A stretch of 64,000 bases of DNA. Source: Streptomyces sp. RKAG290. GTDB lineage: Bacteria; Actinomycetota; Actinomycetes; Streptomycetales; Streptomycetaceae. Positions 35,523 through 43,076 of the stretch are shown one piece after another; within the stretch, counting starts at the first letter, position 1, and each line of letters opens with the position of its first letter. The stretch is taken from the NCBI RefSeq assembly GCF_023701695.1, contig NZ_JAJOZC010000001.1, forward strand, positions 2,480,001-2,544,000. The letters run 5' to 3'. Below the pieces are notes generated by a model, which saw only the letters and a program-made list of their open reading frames with translations, ran no database searches and was not told the origin of the DNA. Both the position numbers and the translations under genes were made by a program.

Positions 35523-35595
35523 ACCGCCGCCTCCCCCGAAGCAGCGGCCCCGTATCCCCCGTACACCGCCGCCTCCCCCGAAGCAGCGGCCCCGT
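35523..35595. repeat. 31-bp perfect direct repeat with 42-bp period
   Basis: The same 31 bases, beginning ACCGCCGCCTCCCCCGAAGC, occur at 35523-35553 and 35565-35595, each followed by ATCCCCC- or TCCCCC-type spacers. The array lies at the 3' side of sigQ. Confidence 0.85.
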
Positions 35596-35617
35596 TCCCC
35601 CGTATCCCCCCGTTGCC

Positions 35618-36379
35618 TCAGGCCACCAGCTCGCCGAAGGACTCCTCCTCGTCACGGCCGAAGCTGAGGACCTCGTCCTCGCGCAGCCGGCGGAGCGACC
35701 GCCAGATGCTGGACTTCACCGTGCCGACACTGATGTCGAGGATGGACGCGATCTCCGGGTCCGTGCGGCCCTCGTAGTAGCGCAGGACCAGCATCGTGCG
35801 CTGCAGCTCGGGCAGCCGCGCCAGCGCCTGCCAGAGCACGGCGCGCAGCTCCGTACCGCGCATCGCGTCCGTGTCGCCCGCCGTCTCCGGCAGCTCCTCG
35901 GTCGGGTATTCGTTCAGCTTGCGCCTGCGCCAGGCGCTGATGTGCAGATTGGTCATGGTGCGGCGCAGATAGCCGCCGACCGCCGCCTTGTCACTGATCC
36001 GGTCCCATGCCCGGTACGTCGAGAAGAGGGCGCTCTGCAGCAGGTCCTCGGCCTCGAACCGGTCGCCGGTCAGGTGATAGGCGGTGGCGTACAGGGAGGC
36101 GCGGCGCTCCCGGACGTAGGCCGTGAACACCGCTTCGGCGTCCTCGTCCCGCGCCGGGGTCTGCCGCTCCCCCGTGGCCTCCCCGTACGTGCTTCCCCCG
36201 TTGTTCCCGCCCGTTGCGGCGGGAGCGTCGACCACCGTCATGTACGACGGGTGCTGACGCCTGGCGGTGCGTTCGCACGCCCGCCCGTTCAGTGCGGCGC
36301 CGGACTTCTCGGCGTTCCGTCCGACGTCGTGGAGACGCGTGACAACTGCGCTTGCGGTGATGCTGTGAGTTGAGTTCAT
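35618..36379 (-). CDS. sigQ: ECF sigma factor SigQ
   Basis: The 253 residues have an unstructured N-terminal part of about 85 residues, then region 2 ('FEAEDLLQSALFSTYRAWDRI', 'RTMTNLHISAWRR') and region 4 ('LQRTMLVLRYYEGRTDPEIA' and 'SVGTVKSSIWRSLRRLRED'). It is divergent from afsQ1-afsQ2, the arrangement known in S. coelicolor, where AfsQ1 activates sigQ in response to nitrogen status. ATG 36379 follows a GGGGGG stretch; a downstream ATG at the 'MTVVDAPAATG' segment is a possible shorter start. An AfsQ1 box lies about 85 bases upstream. Confidence 0.95.
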   Translation of the reverse strand: MNSTHSITASAVVTRLHDVGRNAEKSGAALNGRACERTARRQHPSYMTVVDAPAATGGNNGGSTYGEATGERQTPARDEDAEAVFTAYVRERRASLYATAYHLTGDRFEAEDLLQSALFSTYRAWDRISDKAAVGGYLRRTMTNLHISAWRRRKLNEYPTEELPETAGDTDAMRGTELRAVLWQALARLPELQRTMLVLRYYEGRTDPEIASILDISVGTVKSSIWRSLRRLREDEVLSFGRDEEESFGELVA

Positions 36380-36462
36380 CTCGCGCCCCCCGTCGGTGGT
36401 GTCCGTCCGTTCCTTGTGTCAACGAGCTTGCCGGGGCAGTTTCATGGCGCTGTCCCCCGACT

Positions 36463-36478
36463 GTCACAGACCTGTCAC
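36463..36478 (-). promoter_or_regulatory. AfsQ1-binding box between sigQ and afsQ1
   Basis: On the minus strand the sequence reads GTGAC-N6-GTGAC, which matches the published AfsQ1 consensus GTnAC-n6-GTnAC. It is 84 bases from each start codon and so can serve both promoters. Confidence 0.88.
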
Positions 36479-36562
36479 AGGGCCCGGCGGGAGCGCGATC
36501 CGGGGGTGCGGGATGCATAAGGGGGGACCAACTGTCGAACTAGGGCTCCCTCATGGGTCAGA

Positions 36563-37249
36563 ATGACCAGCGTGCCTTTCCTGTTGCTGATCGAGGACGA
36601 CGACGCCATCCGCACGGCTCTCGAACTCTCGCTGTCACGCCAGGGCCACCGAGTGGCCACCGCGGCGACGGGAGAGGACGGCCTGAACCTGCTGAGAGAG
36701 CAGCGGCCCGACCTGGTCGTGCTGGATGTGATGCTGCCCGGTATCGACGGTTTCGAGGTGTGCCGGCGCATCCGGCGCACCGACCAGCTGCCGATCATTC
36801 TGCTGACCGCGCGCAGCGACGACATCGACGTGGTGGTCGGCCTGGAGTCGGGCGCCGACGACTACGTGGTGAAACCCGTGCAGGGCCGGGTGCTCGACGC
36901 CCGGATCCGCGCGGTGCTGCGCCGCGGCGAGCGCGAGTCCACGGACTCCGCGACGTTCGGGAACGTGGTGATCGACCGGTCCGCGATGACCGTCACCAAG
37001 AACGGGGAGGACCTCCAGCTCACGCCGACCGAGCTGCGACTCCTGCTCGAACTGAGCCGGCGGCCCGGTCAGGCCCTGTCCCGGCAGCAGCTGCTGCGCC
37101 TGGTCTGGGAGCACGACTACCTCGGCGACTCGCGGCTGGTGGACGCCTGCGTCCAGCGGCTGCGCGCGAAGGTGGAGGACGTGCCGTCCTCACCGACCCT
37201 GATCCGTACCGTGCGGGGCGTGGGATACCGGCTGGACTCGCCGCAGTGA
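36563..37249 (+). CDS. afsQ1: OmpR/PhoB-type response regulator AfsQ1
   Basis: AfsQ1 links nitrogen (glutamate) status to antibiotic production and development in S. coelicolor. The 228 residues comprise a receiver domain with the acid cluster E11-D12-D13, phospho-acceptor D55 ('VVLDVMLPG'), Thr 82 and Lys 104, and a winged-helix effector domain ending 'VQRLRAKVED...IRTVRGVGYRL'. The ATG at 36563 is used. Its stop overlaps the afsQ2 start by 4 bases (GTGA), so the two proteins are translationally coupled. Confidence 0.96.
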   Translation: MTSVPFLLLIEDDDAIRTALELSLSRQGHRVATAATGEDGLNLLREQRPDLVVLDVMLPGIDGFEVCRRIRRTDQLPIILLTARSDDIDVVVGLESGADDYVVKPVQGRVLDARIRAVLRRGERESTDSATFGNVVIDRSAMTVTKNGEDLQLTPTELRLLLELSRRPGQALSRQQLLRLVWEHDYLGDSRLVDACVQRLRAKVEDVPSSPTLIRTVRGVGYRLDSPQ

Positions 37250-38784
37250 GCACGGCTGTGCGGCGGAGCCTGCTCGCCGGGCTCCGCTGGACCAGCCTGC
37301 GGCTGCGGCTCGTCGTCGTGTTCGCGCTCGTCGCACTGACGGCCGCGGTGTCCGCGTCCGGGATCGCGTACTGGCTGAACCGCGAGTCGGTGCTGACCCG
37401 TACGCAGGACTCGGCGCTCGGGGACTTCCGTCAGGAGATGCAGAGCCGGGCGGCCTCGCTGCCCTACCGGCCCACCCGGGAGGACCTGCAGACCGCCGCC
37501 GTGCAGATGGCGAGCAGCAGTCCCGGTTACAGCGTGCTGCTGATCGACGAGCGCGACCCCGGCAAGCCGATCGTCGGCAATTCCGACCTGGACACCTTCA
37601 CCCGTGACAACGTCCCGCTGTCGCTGCAGAAGCAGGTCAACAAGAAGCAGCCGGTCAAGGCGGGCAACAAGTACCGATATCACCTGTTCTGGCAGCGCAT
37701 CTCGATCCGCGGCACGCCGTACCTCGTCGGCGGTACGAAGATCATCGGCGGGGGCCCGACGGGCTACATGCTGAAGTCCCTCGACCAGGAGCGGCAGGAT
37801 CTGAGCTCGCTGGCCTGGTCGTTGGGGATCGCCACCGCGCTCGCCCTGGTCGGCTCGGCGCTGCTCGCCCAGGGCGCGGCGACGACCGTGCTGCGTCCGG
37901 TGCAGCGGCTCGGCGACGCCGCCCGCAAGCTCGGCGAGGGCAAGCTCGACACCCGGCTCGTGGTGTCCGGCACCGATGAACTGGCCGATCTCTCCCGGAC
38001 GTTCAACAAGACGGCGAGCTCGCTGGAGAAGACGGTCGCTGACATGACCGCGCGGGAGGAGTCCAGCCGCCGTTTCGTCGCCGACATGTCGCACGAGCTG
38101 CGCACCCCGCTCACCGCGATCACCGCGGTCGCCGAGGTGCTGGAGGACGAGGCCGACAGCCTGGACCCGATGATCGCGCCGGCCGTGCACCTGGTGGTCA
38201 GCGAGACCCGGCGGCTCAACGACCTGGTGGAGAACCTGATGGAGGTCACCCGCTTCGACGCGGGCACGGCCCGGCTGGTCCTGGACACCGTCGATGTGGC
38301 CGACCAGGTGACGGCCTGCATCGACGTCCGCGCCTGGCTGGACGCGGTGGACCTGGACGCCGAGCGCGGCATGATGGTCCGCCTCGATCCACGCCGGCTC
38401 GACGTGATCCTGGCGAACCTGATCGGAAACGCGCTGAAGCACGGCGGTTCGCCGGTCCGGGTCACCGTGCGGACCGTGGGCGACGAGCTCGTCATCGAGG
38501 TCCGCGACCACGGCCCCGGCATCCCCGAGGACGTACTGCCGCACGTGTTCGACCGTTTCTACAAGGCGAGCGCCTCCCGGCCGCGGTCCGAGGGCAGCGG
38601 CCTCGGCCTGTCGATCGCCATGGAGAACGCACACATCCACGGCGGTGACATCACCGCCGCGAACTCGCCGGACGGCGACGGTGCGGTGTTCGTCCTGCGC
38701 CTGCCGCGCGATGCCGAGGAGCTGAGCCGCACCACCGAGGGTCACGACGCACAGATCCCGGACGAGGAGGACGACGCGACGTGA
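37246..38784 (+). CDS. afsQ2: Sensor histidine kinase AfsQ2
   Basis: The 512-residue membrane kinase has a first transmembrane helix at about 20-45, an extracytoplasmic sensor of about 140 residues, a second helix at about 188-212, a HAMP domain, phospho-acceptor H283 ('MSHELRTPLTAI'), and ATP-binding N ('NLIGNALKHGG') and G boxes ('DHGPGIP', 'GSGLGLSIA'). It phosphorylates AfsQ1. The lipoprotein gene that follows overlaps its stop, so the three form one operon. Confidence 0.96.
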   Translation: MSTAVRRSLLAGLRWTSLRLRLVVVFALVALTAAVSASGIAYWLNRESVLTRTQDSALGDFRQEMQSRAASLPYRPTREDLQTAAVQMASSSPGYSVLLIDERDPGKPIVGNSDLDTFTRDNVPLSLQKQVNKKQPVKAGNKYRYHLFWQRISIRGTPYLVGGTKIIGGGPTGYMLKSLDQERQDLSSLAWSLGIATALALVGSALLAQGAATTVLRPVQRLGDAARKLGEGKLDTRLVVSGTDELADLSRTFNKTASSLEKTVADMTAREESSRRFVADMSHELRTPLTAITAVAEVLEDEADSLDPMIAPAVHLVVSETRRLNDLVENLMEVTRFDAGTARLVLDTVDVADQVTACIDVRAWLDAVDLDAERGMMVRLDPRRLDVILANLIGNALKHGGSPVRVTVRTVGDELVIEVRDHGPGIPEDVLPHVFDRFYKASASRPRSEGSGLGLSIAMENAHIHGGDITAANSPDGDGAVFVLRLPRDAEELSRTTEGHDAQIPDEEDDAT

Positions 38785-39398
38785 TGCGCAGCGAACGCCG
38801 GGGCCGCCGCCCCGCCGCGGCAGTGGCCGGTGCCGTGCTCTGTGCCGTACTGGCCGCGGGCTGCGGGATCAGGACGACCTCGGTACCGGTGGACGCCGGG
38901 CCCGCACCGTCCCGGGTGCCGTGCGCGATGCCCGCGGAGGACATCACCACCCAGGCCCAGCAGGGCATCCCCGTACAGGTCTATCTCGTCTGCGCCTCGC
39001 AGCTGGTCACGGTGGACCGCACGGTCCAGGTCCAGGAGACGGCGTCCGACCGGATCAAGATCGCCATCGCGCTCCTGGACCAGCTGCGGCAGGAGCCGCC
39101 GGGCGCCGAGCGGCAGGCGGGCTTCTCCACGGCCGTCCCGTCGGGGCTGCGGGTCGGCGGGGCCGGGGCGGGCGATCCGAAGGGCACGCTGCGGCTCAGC
39201 GAACAGCCGGAGGACCTGCCGTCCCAGGCGCTCGCCCAGATCGTCTGCACGTACTCGGAGAGCGAGTCACTGGTCCAGGACGGCACGGTGACGCTCGGCG
39301 GCCCCGGGAACTACGCCCCGCGCGGCTACCTGTGCACGTCGGAGACGAAGGCCAGCCCGAAGGCCGTGCCGACCCTGGACGCGGCCAAGCTGCCCTGA
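38784..39398 (+). CDS. Lipoprotein of the afsQ operon
   Basis: The protein of about 204 residues carries a lipobox (LAAGC) near residue 27 and no other membrane segment. The mature part contains a GerMN-like stretch ('QGIPVQVYLVCASQLVTVDR'), a domain also found next to kinases in mycobacterial MtrAB-LpqB loci. In S. coelicolor the third gene of the afsQ operon is likewise a lipoprotein; it may modulate AfsQ2 sensing. The start overlaps the afsQ2 stop (TGATG); GTG 38781 is an alternative. Confidence 0.88.
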   Translation: MRSERRGRRPAAAVAGAVLCAVLAAGCGIRTTSVPVDAGPAPSRVPCAMPAEDITTQAQQGIPVQVYLVCASQLVTVDRTVQVQETASDRIKIAIALLDQLRQEPPGAERQAGFSTAVPSGLRVGGAGAGDPKGTLRLSEQPEDLPSQALAQIVCTYSESESLVQDGTVTLGGPGNYAPRGYLCTSETKASPKAVPTLDAAKLP

Positions 39399-39487
39399 GG
39401 GCGCGCCGTCGCACCCTGCCGGACGGTGAGCCAGGTCTCCCCGGCCGGAGCGGAACCGATCCTGCCGCTGCCCGCGTCTTGGGGAAC

Positions 39488-40036
39488 GTGCGTCAAGGTT
39501 CGGACGGCCAGGCCGTCATCCGCTTCCGCGCGGCCGGAGTGTCCCTCCTCCTCGCGCATCTGCTGCTCGTCGGGTGGCTGACTCTGCGCCCGCTGGACGT
39601 GCCGTGGACGACCGCCGCCAACCTGTCGCCGTTCGCCGGCATCAAGGCGGACCTGATTCTCGGCCCGGTCACCGCCGCCCGCCGGATCGGTGGCGGCCTG
39701 CTGCTGCTGGCGCCGCTGGGCGTGCTGCTGCCGATGGCCGGGGGCCGGCTCCTCGTCTCCCCCTGGTCCTCGCTGGCCCGTACGGTCGCGGCCGGGGCGC
39801 TGATCTCCCTGGCGATCGAGCTGGGCCAGACCGGCGTGCCGGGCCAGGTCGTCGACGTCGACTCCCTGATCCTGAACACCGTCGGTGTGGCGCTCGCCCA
39901 CGTGCTGTTCGTACCGGCTCTCCGGGCGCGGCTGCGCCGCCGCAAGCAGCAGCGGATCCGGGTGCTGCCGCGGGCCGGCCACGAGGTCCCTCAGGGGCCG
40001 ACCCCGACGATTTCCAGGGTCGGCATCGCCCCGTAG
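39488..40036 (+). CDS. VanZ-family membrane protein
   Basis: The 182 residues hold four predicted helices and the VanZ signature: an N-terminal helix followed by 'LRPLDVPWTTAANLSPF' and the later 'ISLAIELGQTGVPGQVVDVDSLILNTVGVALAH'. VanZ proteins lower teicoplanin susceptibility in enterococci; their molecular role is unknown and most chromosomal copies have no known resistance function. GTG 39488 is chosen at the onset of the family homology. A basic C-terminal tail follows. Confidence 0.87.
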   Translation: MRQGSDGQAVIRFRAAGVSLLLAHLLLVGWLTLRPLDVPWTTAANLSPFAGIKADLILGPVTAARRIGGGLLLLAPLGVLLPMAGGRLLVSPWSSLARTVAAGALISLAIELGQTGVPGQVVDVDSLILNTVGVALAHVLFVPALRARLRRRKQQRIRVLPRAGHEVPQGPTPTISRVGIAP

Positions 40037-40129
40037 AGCGACGCTTCGTCCCTGCCGTGCGAGCCATCATGGATACACCGGGAGCGCAACGGACTGCTCC
40101 CCCAGCAACGGTTCGCGAAGGAGCCCCTC

Positions 40130-40336
40130 ATGGCCGCACTTGTCCGCCCCCGTGACGGACGCATGATCGGCGGAGTGTGCGCGGCGCTGGCACAGCGCTT
40201 CGGCACCTCCGCGGGAACCATGCGCGTCATCTTCGTCGTCTCTTGCCTGCTGCCGGGCCCGCAGTTCCTGCTCTACCTGGCGCTGTGGCTGCTGCTCCCC
40301 CAGGAGCGGCCGTCGTCCGCCTCCACCGCCTGGTAG
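40130..40336 (+). CDS. PspC-domain small membrane protein
   Basis: The 68-residue protein is essentially a single PspC domain: 'RPRDGRMIGGVCAALAQRFG' followed by a hydrophobic hairpin ('VIFVVSCLLPGPQFLLYLALWLLLP'). PspC proteins act in membrane-stress responses. AAGGAG precedes the ATG. A 20-bp hairpin terminator follows. Confidence 0.92.
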   Translation: MAALVRPRDGRMIGGVCAALAQRFGTSAGTMRVIFVVSCLLPGPQFLLYLALWLLLPQERPSSASTAW

Positions 40337-40340
40337 TCCC

Positions 40341-40398
40341 GCACACACGCCTGTGGGCGGCCACCCCGAACCGGGTGTCCGCCCACAGGCGTGTGTGC
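40341..40398. terminator. Bidirectional terminator, 20-bp perfect stem
   Basis: The arms 40341-40360 and 40379-40398 pair perfectly; the 18-base loop is large. It separates the convergent PspC gene and the secreted-protein gene at 40408. Confidence 0.88.
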
Positions 40399-40407
40399 GG
40401 TGCGGGG

Positions 40408-40722
40408 TCAGCGACCCAGCGGGAGACCGTTGGCCGACAGACCGCTGGTCGTCAGGCCGCCGGCGGGCAGACCACCGAGGAGGCCCTTGACCGGGGTGGT
40501 GGCCTCGTCGACGACCTTCGTCTGGCTGGAGCCGAGGAGGTCGGTGGCCGTGTCCTGGACCGGCAGGGTCGAGGTGGCGTTCGCCAGCGCGCCGGCGACG
40601 GGCAGGACGCCGGTCGCGGCGTCGAGCGGCAGCGCGGAGGCCGACGCGGTACCGGCGGCGGCAGCGGCGAAAGCGGCACCGAGAGCGGCGACGCCGAGAG
40701 TCCTGGCAGCAGACTGCTTCAT
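40408..40722 (-). CDS. Small secreted protein, relative of the 29437 product
   Basis: The 104 residues begin with a signal peptide (MKQSAARTLGVAALGAAFAA to ASA) and continue with a Leu/Gly/Thr-rich mature part of about 75 residues without Cys. It shares style and motifs ('VKGLLGGLP') with the exported protein at 29437-29853, but the alignment is short. Function is unknown. AAGGA lies upstream of the ATG. Confidence 0.78.
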   Translation of the reverse strand: MKQSAARTLGVAALGAAFAAAAAGTASASALPLDAATGVLPVAGALANATSTLPVQDTATDLLGSSQTKVVDEATTPVKGLLGGLPAGGLTTSGLSANGLPLGR

Positions 40723-40809
40723 GTGAAATTCATCCTTGGGGAAGGGGATGTGAGCGGCTCTGCAACGTAGTCAGCCCGCGGCCCGTCCCGCAAACATCAA
40801 GGACACGCA

Positions 40810-40842
40810 AAAACGGCCGGGATTTGCCTTCCCGGCCGTTTT
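40810..40842 (-). terminator. Intrinsic terminator of add
   Basis: A 13-bp stem (40810-40822 / 40830-40842) with a 7-base loop is followed on the minus strand by TTTTT, a classical U-tract unusual for this GC content. Confidence 0.92.
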
Positions 40843-40857
40843 CCGCTGAGTGGCCGA

Positions 40858-42012
40858 TCAGCCCGCCACCGAGGTGGACACGCTGGTCGCAGCGGTCTGC
40901 TCGAAGAGCCATTCGGACTTCAGCTCGGCGTATCCGGGCTTGATGACGTCACTGATCATCGCCAGACGTTCATCGAAAGGAATGAATGCTGATTTCATCG
41001 CATTGACTGTGAACCACTGCATGTCATCGAGCGTGTATCCGAATGTCTCGGTCAGCTTCTCGAATTCCTGGCTCATGCTGGTACCGCTCATCAGCCGGTT
41101 GTCCGTGTTCACGGTGGCCCGGAAGTGCAGCTTGCGCAGCAGCCCGATGGGGTGGTCCGCGTACGAGGTGGCGGCACCGGTCTGCAGGTTGGAGGTCGGG
41201 CACAGCTCCAGCGGGATGCGCTTGTCCCGTACGTAGGAGGCGAGGCGGCCGAGCTTCACGCTGCCGTCCTCGGCGACCTCGATGTCGTCGATGATGCGGA
41301 CGCCGTGGCCGAGCCGGTCGGCACCGCACCACTGGATGGCCTGCCAGATCGACGGCAGCCCGAAGGCCTCGCCCGCGTGGATGGTGAAGTGGTTGTTCTC
41401 GCGCTTGAGGTACTCGAAGGCATCGAGGTGCCGGGTGGGCGGGAAGCCCGCCTCGGCGCCGGCGATGTCGAAGCCGACGACGCCCTGACCCCGGTAGCGG
41501 TTGGCGAGTTCGGCGATCTCCAGCGAGCGGGCGGCGTGCCGCATCGCGGTGAGCAGGGCGCCCACCCGGATCCGGTTGCCGTCCCGGCGGGCCCGGAGCT
41601 CACCCTCTCGGAAGCCCTCGTTGACCGCCTCGACGACCTGTTCGAGGGTCAGCCCGGCTTCCAGGTGCTGCTCGGGGGCGTACCGGATCTCGGCGTACAC
41701 GACACCGTCCGCGGCCAGGTCCTCGGCGCACTCGGCGGCGACCCGGACCAGCGCGTCACGGGTCTGCATCACGGCACAGGTGTGGGCGAACGTCTCCAGG
41801 TACCGCTCCAGCGATCCGGAGTCGGCGGCCTCGCGGAACCAGATGCCGAGCTTGTCGGGCTCGCTCTCCGGAAGTCCGTCGTAGCCGCTCGCGGCGGCGA
41901 GTTCGACGATCGTCCCGGGGCGCAGTCCGCCGTCGAGGTGGTCGTGGAGAAGGACCTTGGGGGCACGCCGGATCTGGTCCTGGCCGGGCACATTGAGGGT
42001 CGGGCTCATCAT
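40858..42012 (-). CDS. add: Adenosine deaminase
   Basis: The enzyme converts adenosine and deoxyadenosine to inosine forms, which PNP can then split. The 384 residues show the zinc ligands H23 and H25 ('LLHDHLDGG'), the later 'IHAGE' with the catalytic Glu, 'RLGHGVRI', 'CPTSNLQTG' and '[11 protein letters not shown]'. On the minus strand the operator palindrome and a TAGAGT box (42024-42019) place the RNA start at the ATG at 42012, a leaderless mRNA. The gene is a single unit with its own terminator. Confidence 0.96.
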   Translation of the reverse strand: MMSPTLNVPGQDQIRRAPKVLLHDHLDGGLRPGTIVELAAASGYDGLPESEPDKLGIWFREAADSGSLERYLETFAHTCAVMQTRDALVRVAAECAEDLAADGVVYAEIRYAPEQHLEAGLTLEQVVEAVNEGFREGELRARRDGNRIRVGALLTAMRHAARSLEIAELANRYRGQGVVGFDIAGAEAGFPPTRHLDAFEYLKRENNHFTIHAGEAFGLPSIWQAIQWCGADRLGHGVRIIDDIEVAEDGSVKLGRLASYVRDKRIPLELCPTSNLQTGAATSYADHPIGLLRKLHFRATVNTDNRLMSGTSMSQEFEKLTETFGYTLDDMQWFTVNAMKSAFIPFDERLAMISDVIKPGYAELKSEWLFEQTAATSVSTSVAG

Positions 42013-42028
42013 TCACGCACTCTAGCGC

Positions 42029-42040
42029 CTACGCGCGTAG
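42029..42040. promoter_or_regulatory. Nucleoside-regulon operator, add site
   Basis: A perfect CTACGCGCGTAG with GCGC flanks extends the dyad. It ends 4 bases upstream of the minus-strand -10 box TAGAGT. Confidence 0.88.
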
Positions 42041-42115
42041 AGCGCCGCCCGCCGATGCGTAACAGTGACCGCGAATACGGGTGGCGTACACGTTCCCTTC
42101 TGACACTGTTACGTC

Positions 42116-42877
42116 ATGGCACAGCGCGCACTCCCCCTGCCTGCTGCGAGGCTGGGACGGGCCGTCAGGACGGCCGGAGCACCGACCGCGGTCAGCGGCG
42201 TGGTGCTGCTGCTCCCGGACGGCGAGCCCCATTCGCACCGCCGCCCCTCCCTCCTCCCGTACGCCCGCCAGCTCCCACTGGCCCGGACCCTGGCCCGCGC
42301 GGGCCGGGACGACGGCCTGGTCGCGCATGTCGTCCACTACCGCTGCCGCGGCTGGAACACGACGGACGCGCTGCTCGCCGCGGACGCGGAATGGGCGGTC
42401 GAGGAGGTGGTACGCCGCTACGGCGACGTCCCCGTCTGCCTGGCCGGCCACGGCATGGGCGGCCGCGCGGCCATCCGCGCGGGCGGCCACCCGGCGGTCG
42501 GCGCGGTCCTGGCCCTGGCCCCCTGGCTGCCCGGGGACCCGGAAGCCGAGCCGGAGCCGGTGAAGCACCTGTCGGGCCGCCAGGTCCTGCTGGTGCACGG
42601 CACCAACGACACCCGCTCGGACCCGGAGCTCTCCTTCCGCCTCGCCGAACGCGCCAAGAAGTCCAACCGCGACACCTGCCGCTTCGAGGTCCACTCGGAC
42701 GGCCACGCCTTGCGCCAGCACCATGACGAGGTGGCCGCCCTGGCCGCGGACTTCATCGGCGGCTCCCTCTTCGGCCGCTCCTACGCCCGCCCCCTCGCCG
42801 ATGCCCTGGCTGCCCCGCCGCCGCTGGGGCTGCGGATGCCGCTGGCCGTGGGCTTCGGGGAGTCGCTAAGGCGGTGA
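42116..42877 (+). CDS. Alpha/beta-hydrolase-fold protein lacking the nucleophile Ser
   Basis: The 253 residues show the fold's order: a beta-strand with 'SGVVLLLPDGE', an Arg-rich helix, 'YRCRGWNTTDALLAADAEW', the nucleophile elbow 'LAGHGMGGRAA', an Asp region 'LLVHGTNDTRSDPE' and a His in 'HSDGHAL'. The elbow reads G-H-G-M-G: the position of the catalytic Ser is Gly. Unless another residue substitutes, the protein should not be a serine esterase. It is divergent from add, with no clear ribosome-binding site. Confidence 0.85.
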   Translation: MAQRALPLPAARLGRAVRTAGAPTAVSGVVLLLPDGEPHSHRRPSLLPYARQLPLARTLARAGRDDGLVAHVVHYRCRGWNTTDALLAADAEWAVEEVVRRYGDVPVCLAGHGMGGRAAIRAGGHPAVGAVLALAPWLPGDPEAEPEPVKHLSGRQVLLVHGTNDTRSDPELSFRLAERAKKSNRDTCRFEVHSDGHALRQHHDEVAALAADFIGGSLFGRSYARPLADALAAPPPLGLRMPLAVGFGESLRR

Positions 42878-42939
42878 GGCGGTGAGGGCGGGCCCGAACG
42901 GCCATGCCCGGCGCCCGTTTCGCGGCACCACCGCGCCCG

Positions 42940-42969
42940 CCAGGGCCCATTCACCGATTTGGGCCCTGG
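42940..42969 (+). terminator. Hairpin after the hydrolase-fold gene
   Basis: CCAGGGCCCA (42940-42949) and TGGGCCCTGG (42960-42969) form a perfect 10-bp stem. Confidence 0.65.
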
Positions 42970-43076
42970 TCTGGGCCTTTGGGCACTGTCGGTGGGCCCC
43001 TGTGTCGTCGTTACGTTCGTACCCCGGCGGGCTGCCGCCCCCGGTTCCTCGGGGGCGAGCCACGACGAGGTGATAC

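Noticed and set aside
35523..35595. Direct repeats considered as a CRISPR array
   Set aside because: There are only two copies, separated by 11 bases of low-complexity sequence; no cas genes are nearby.
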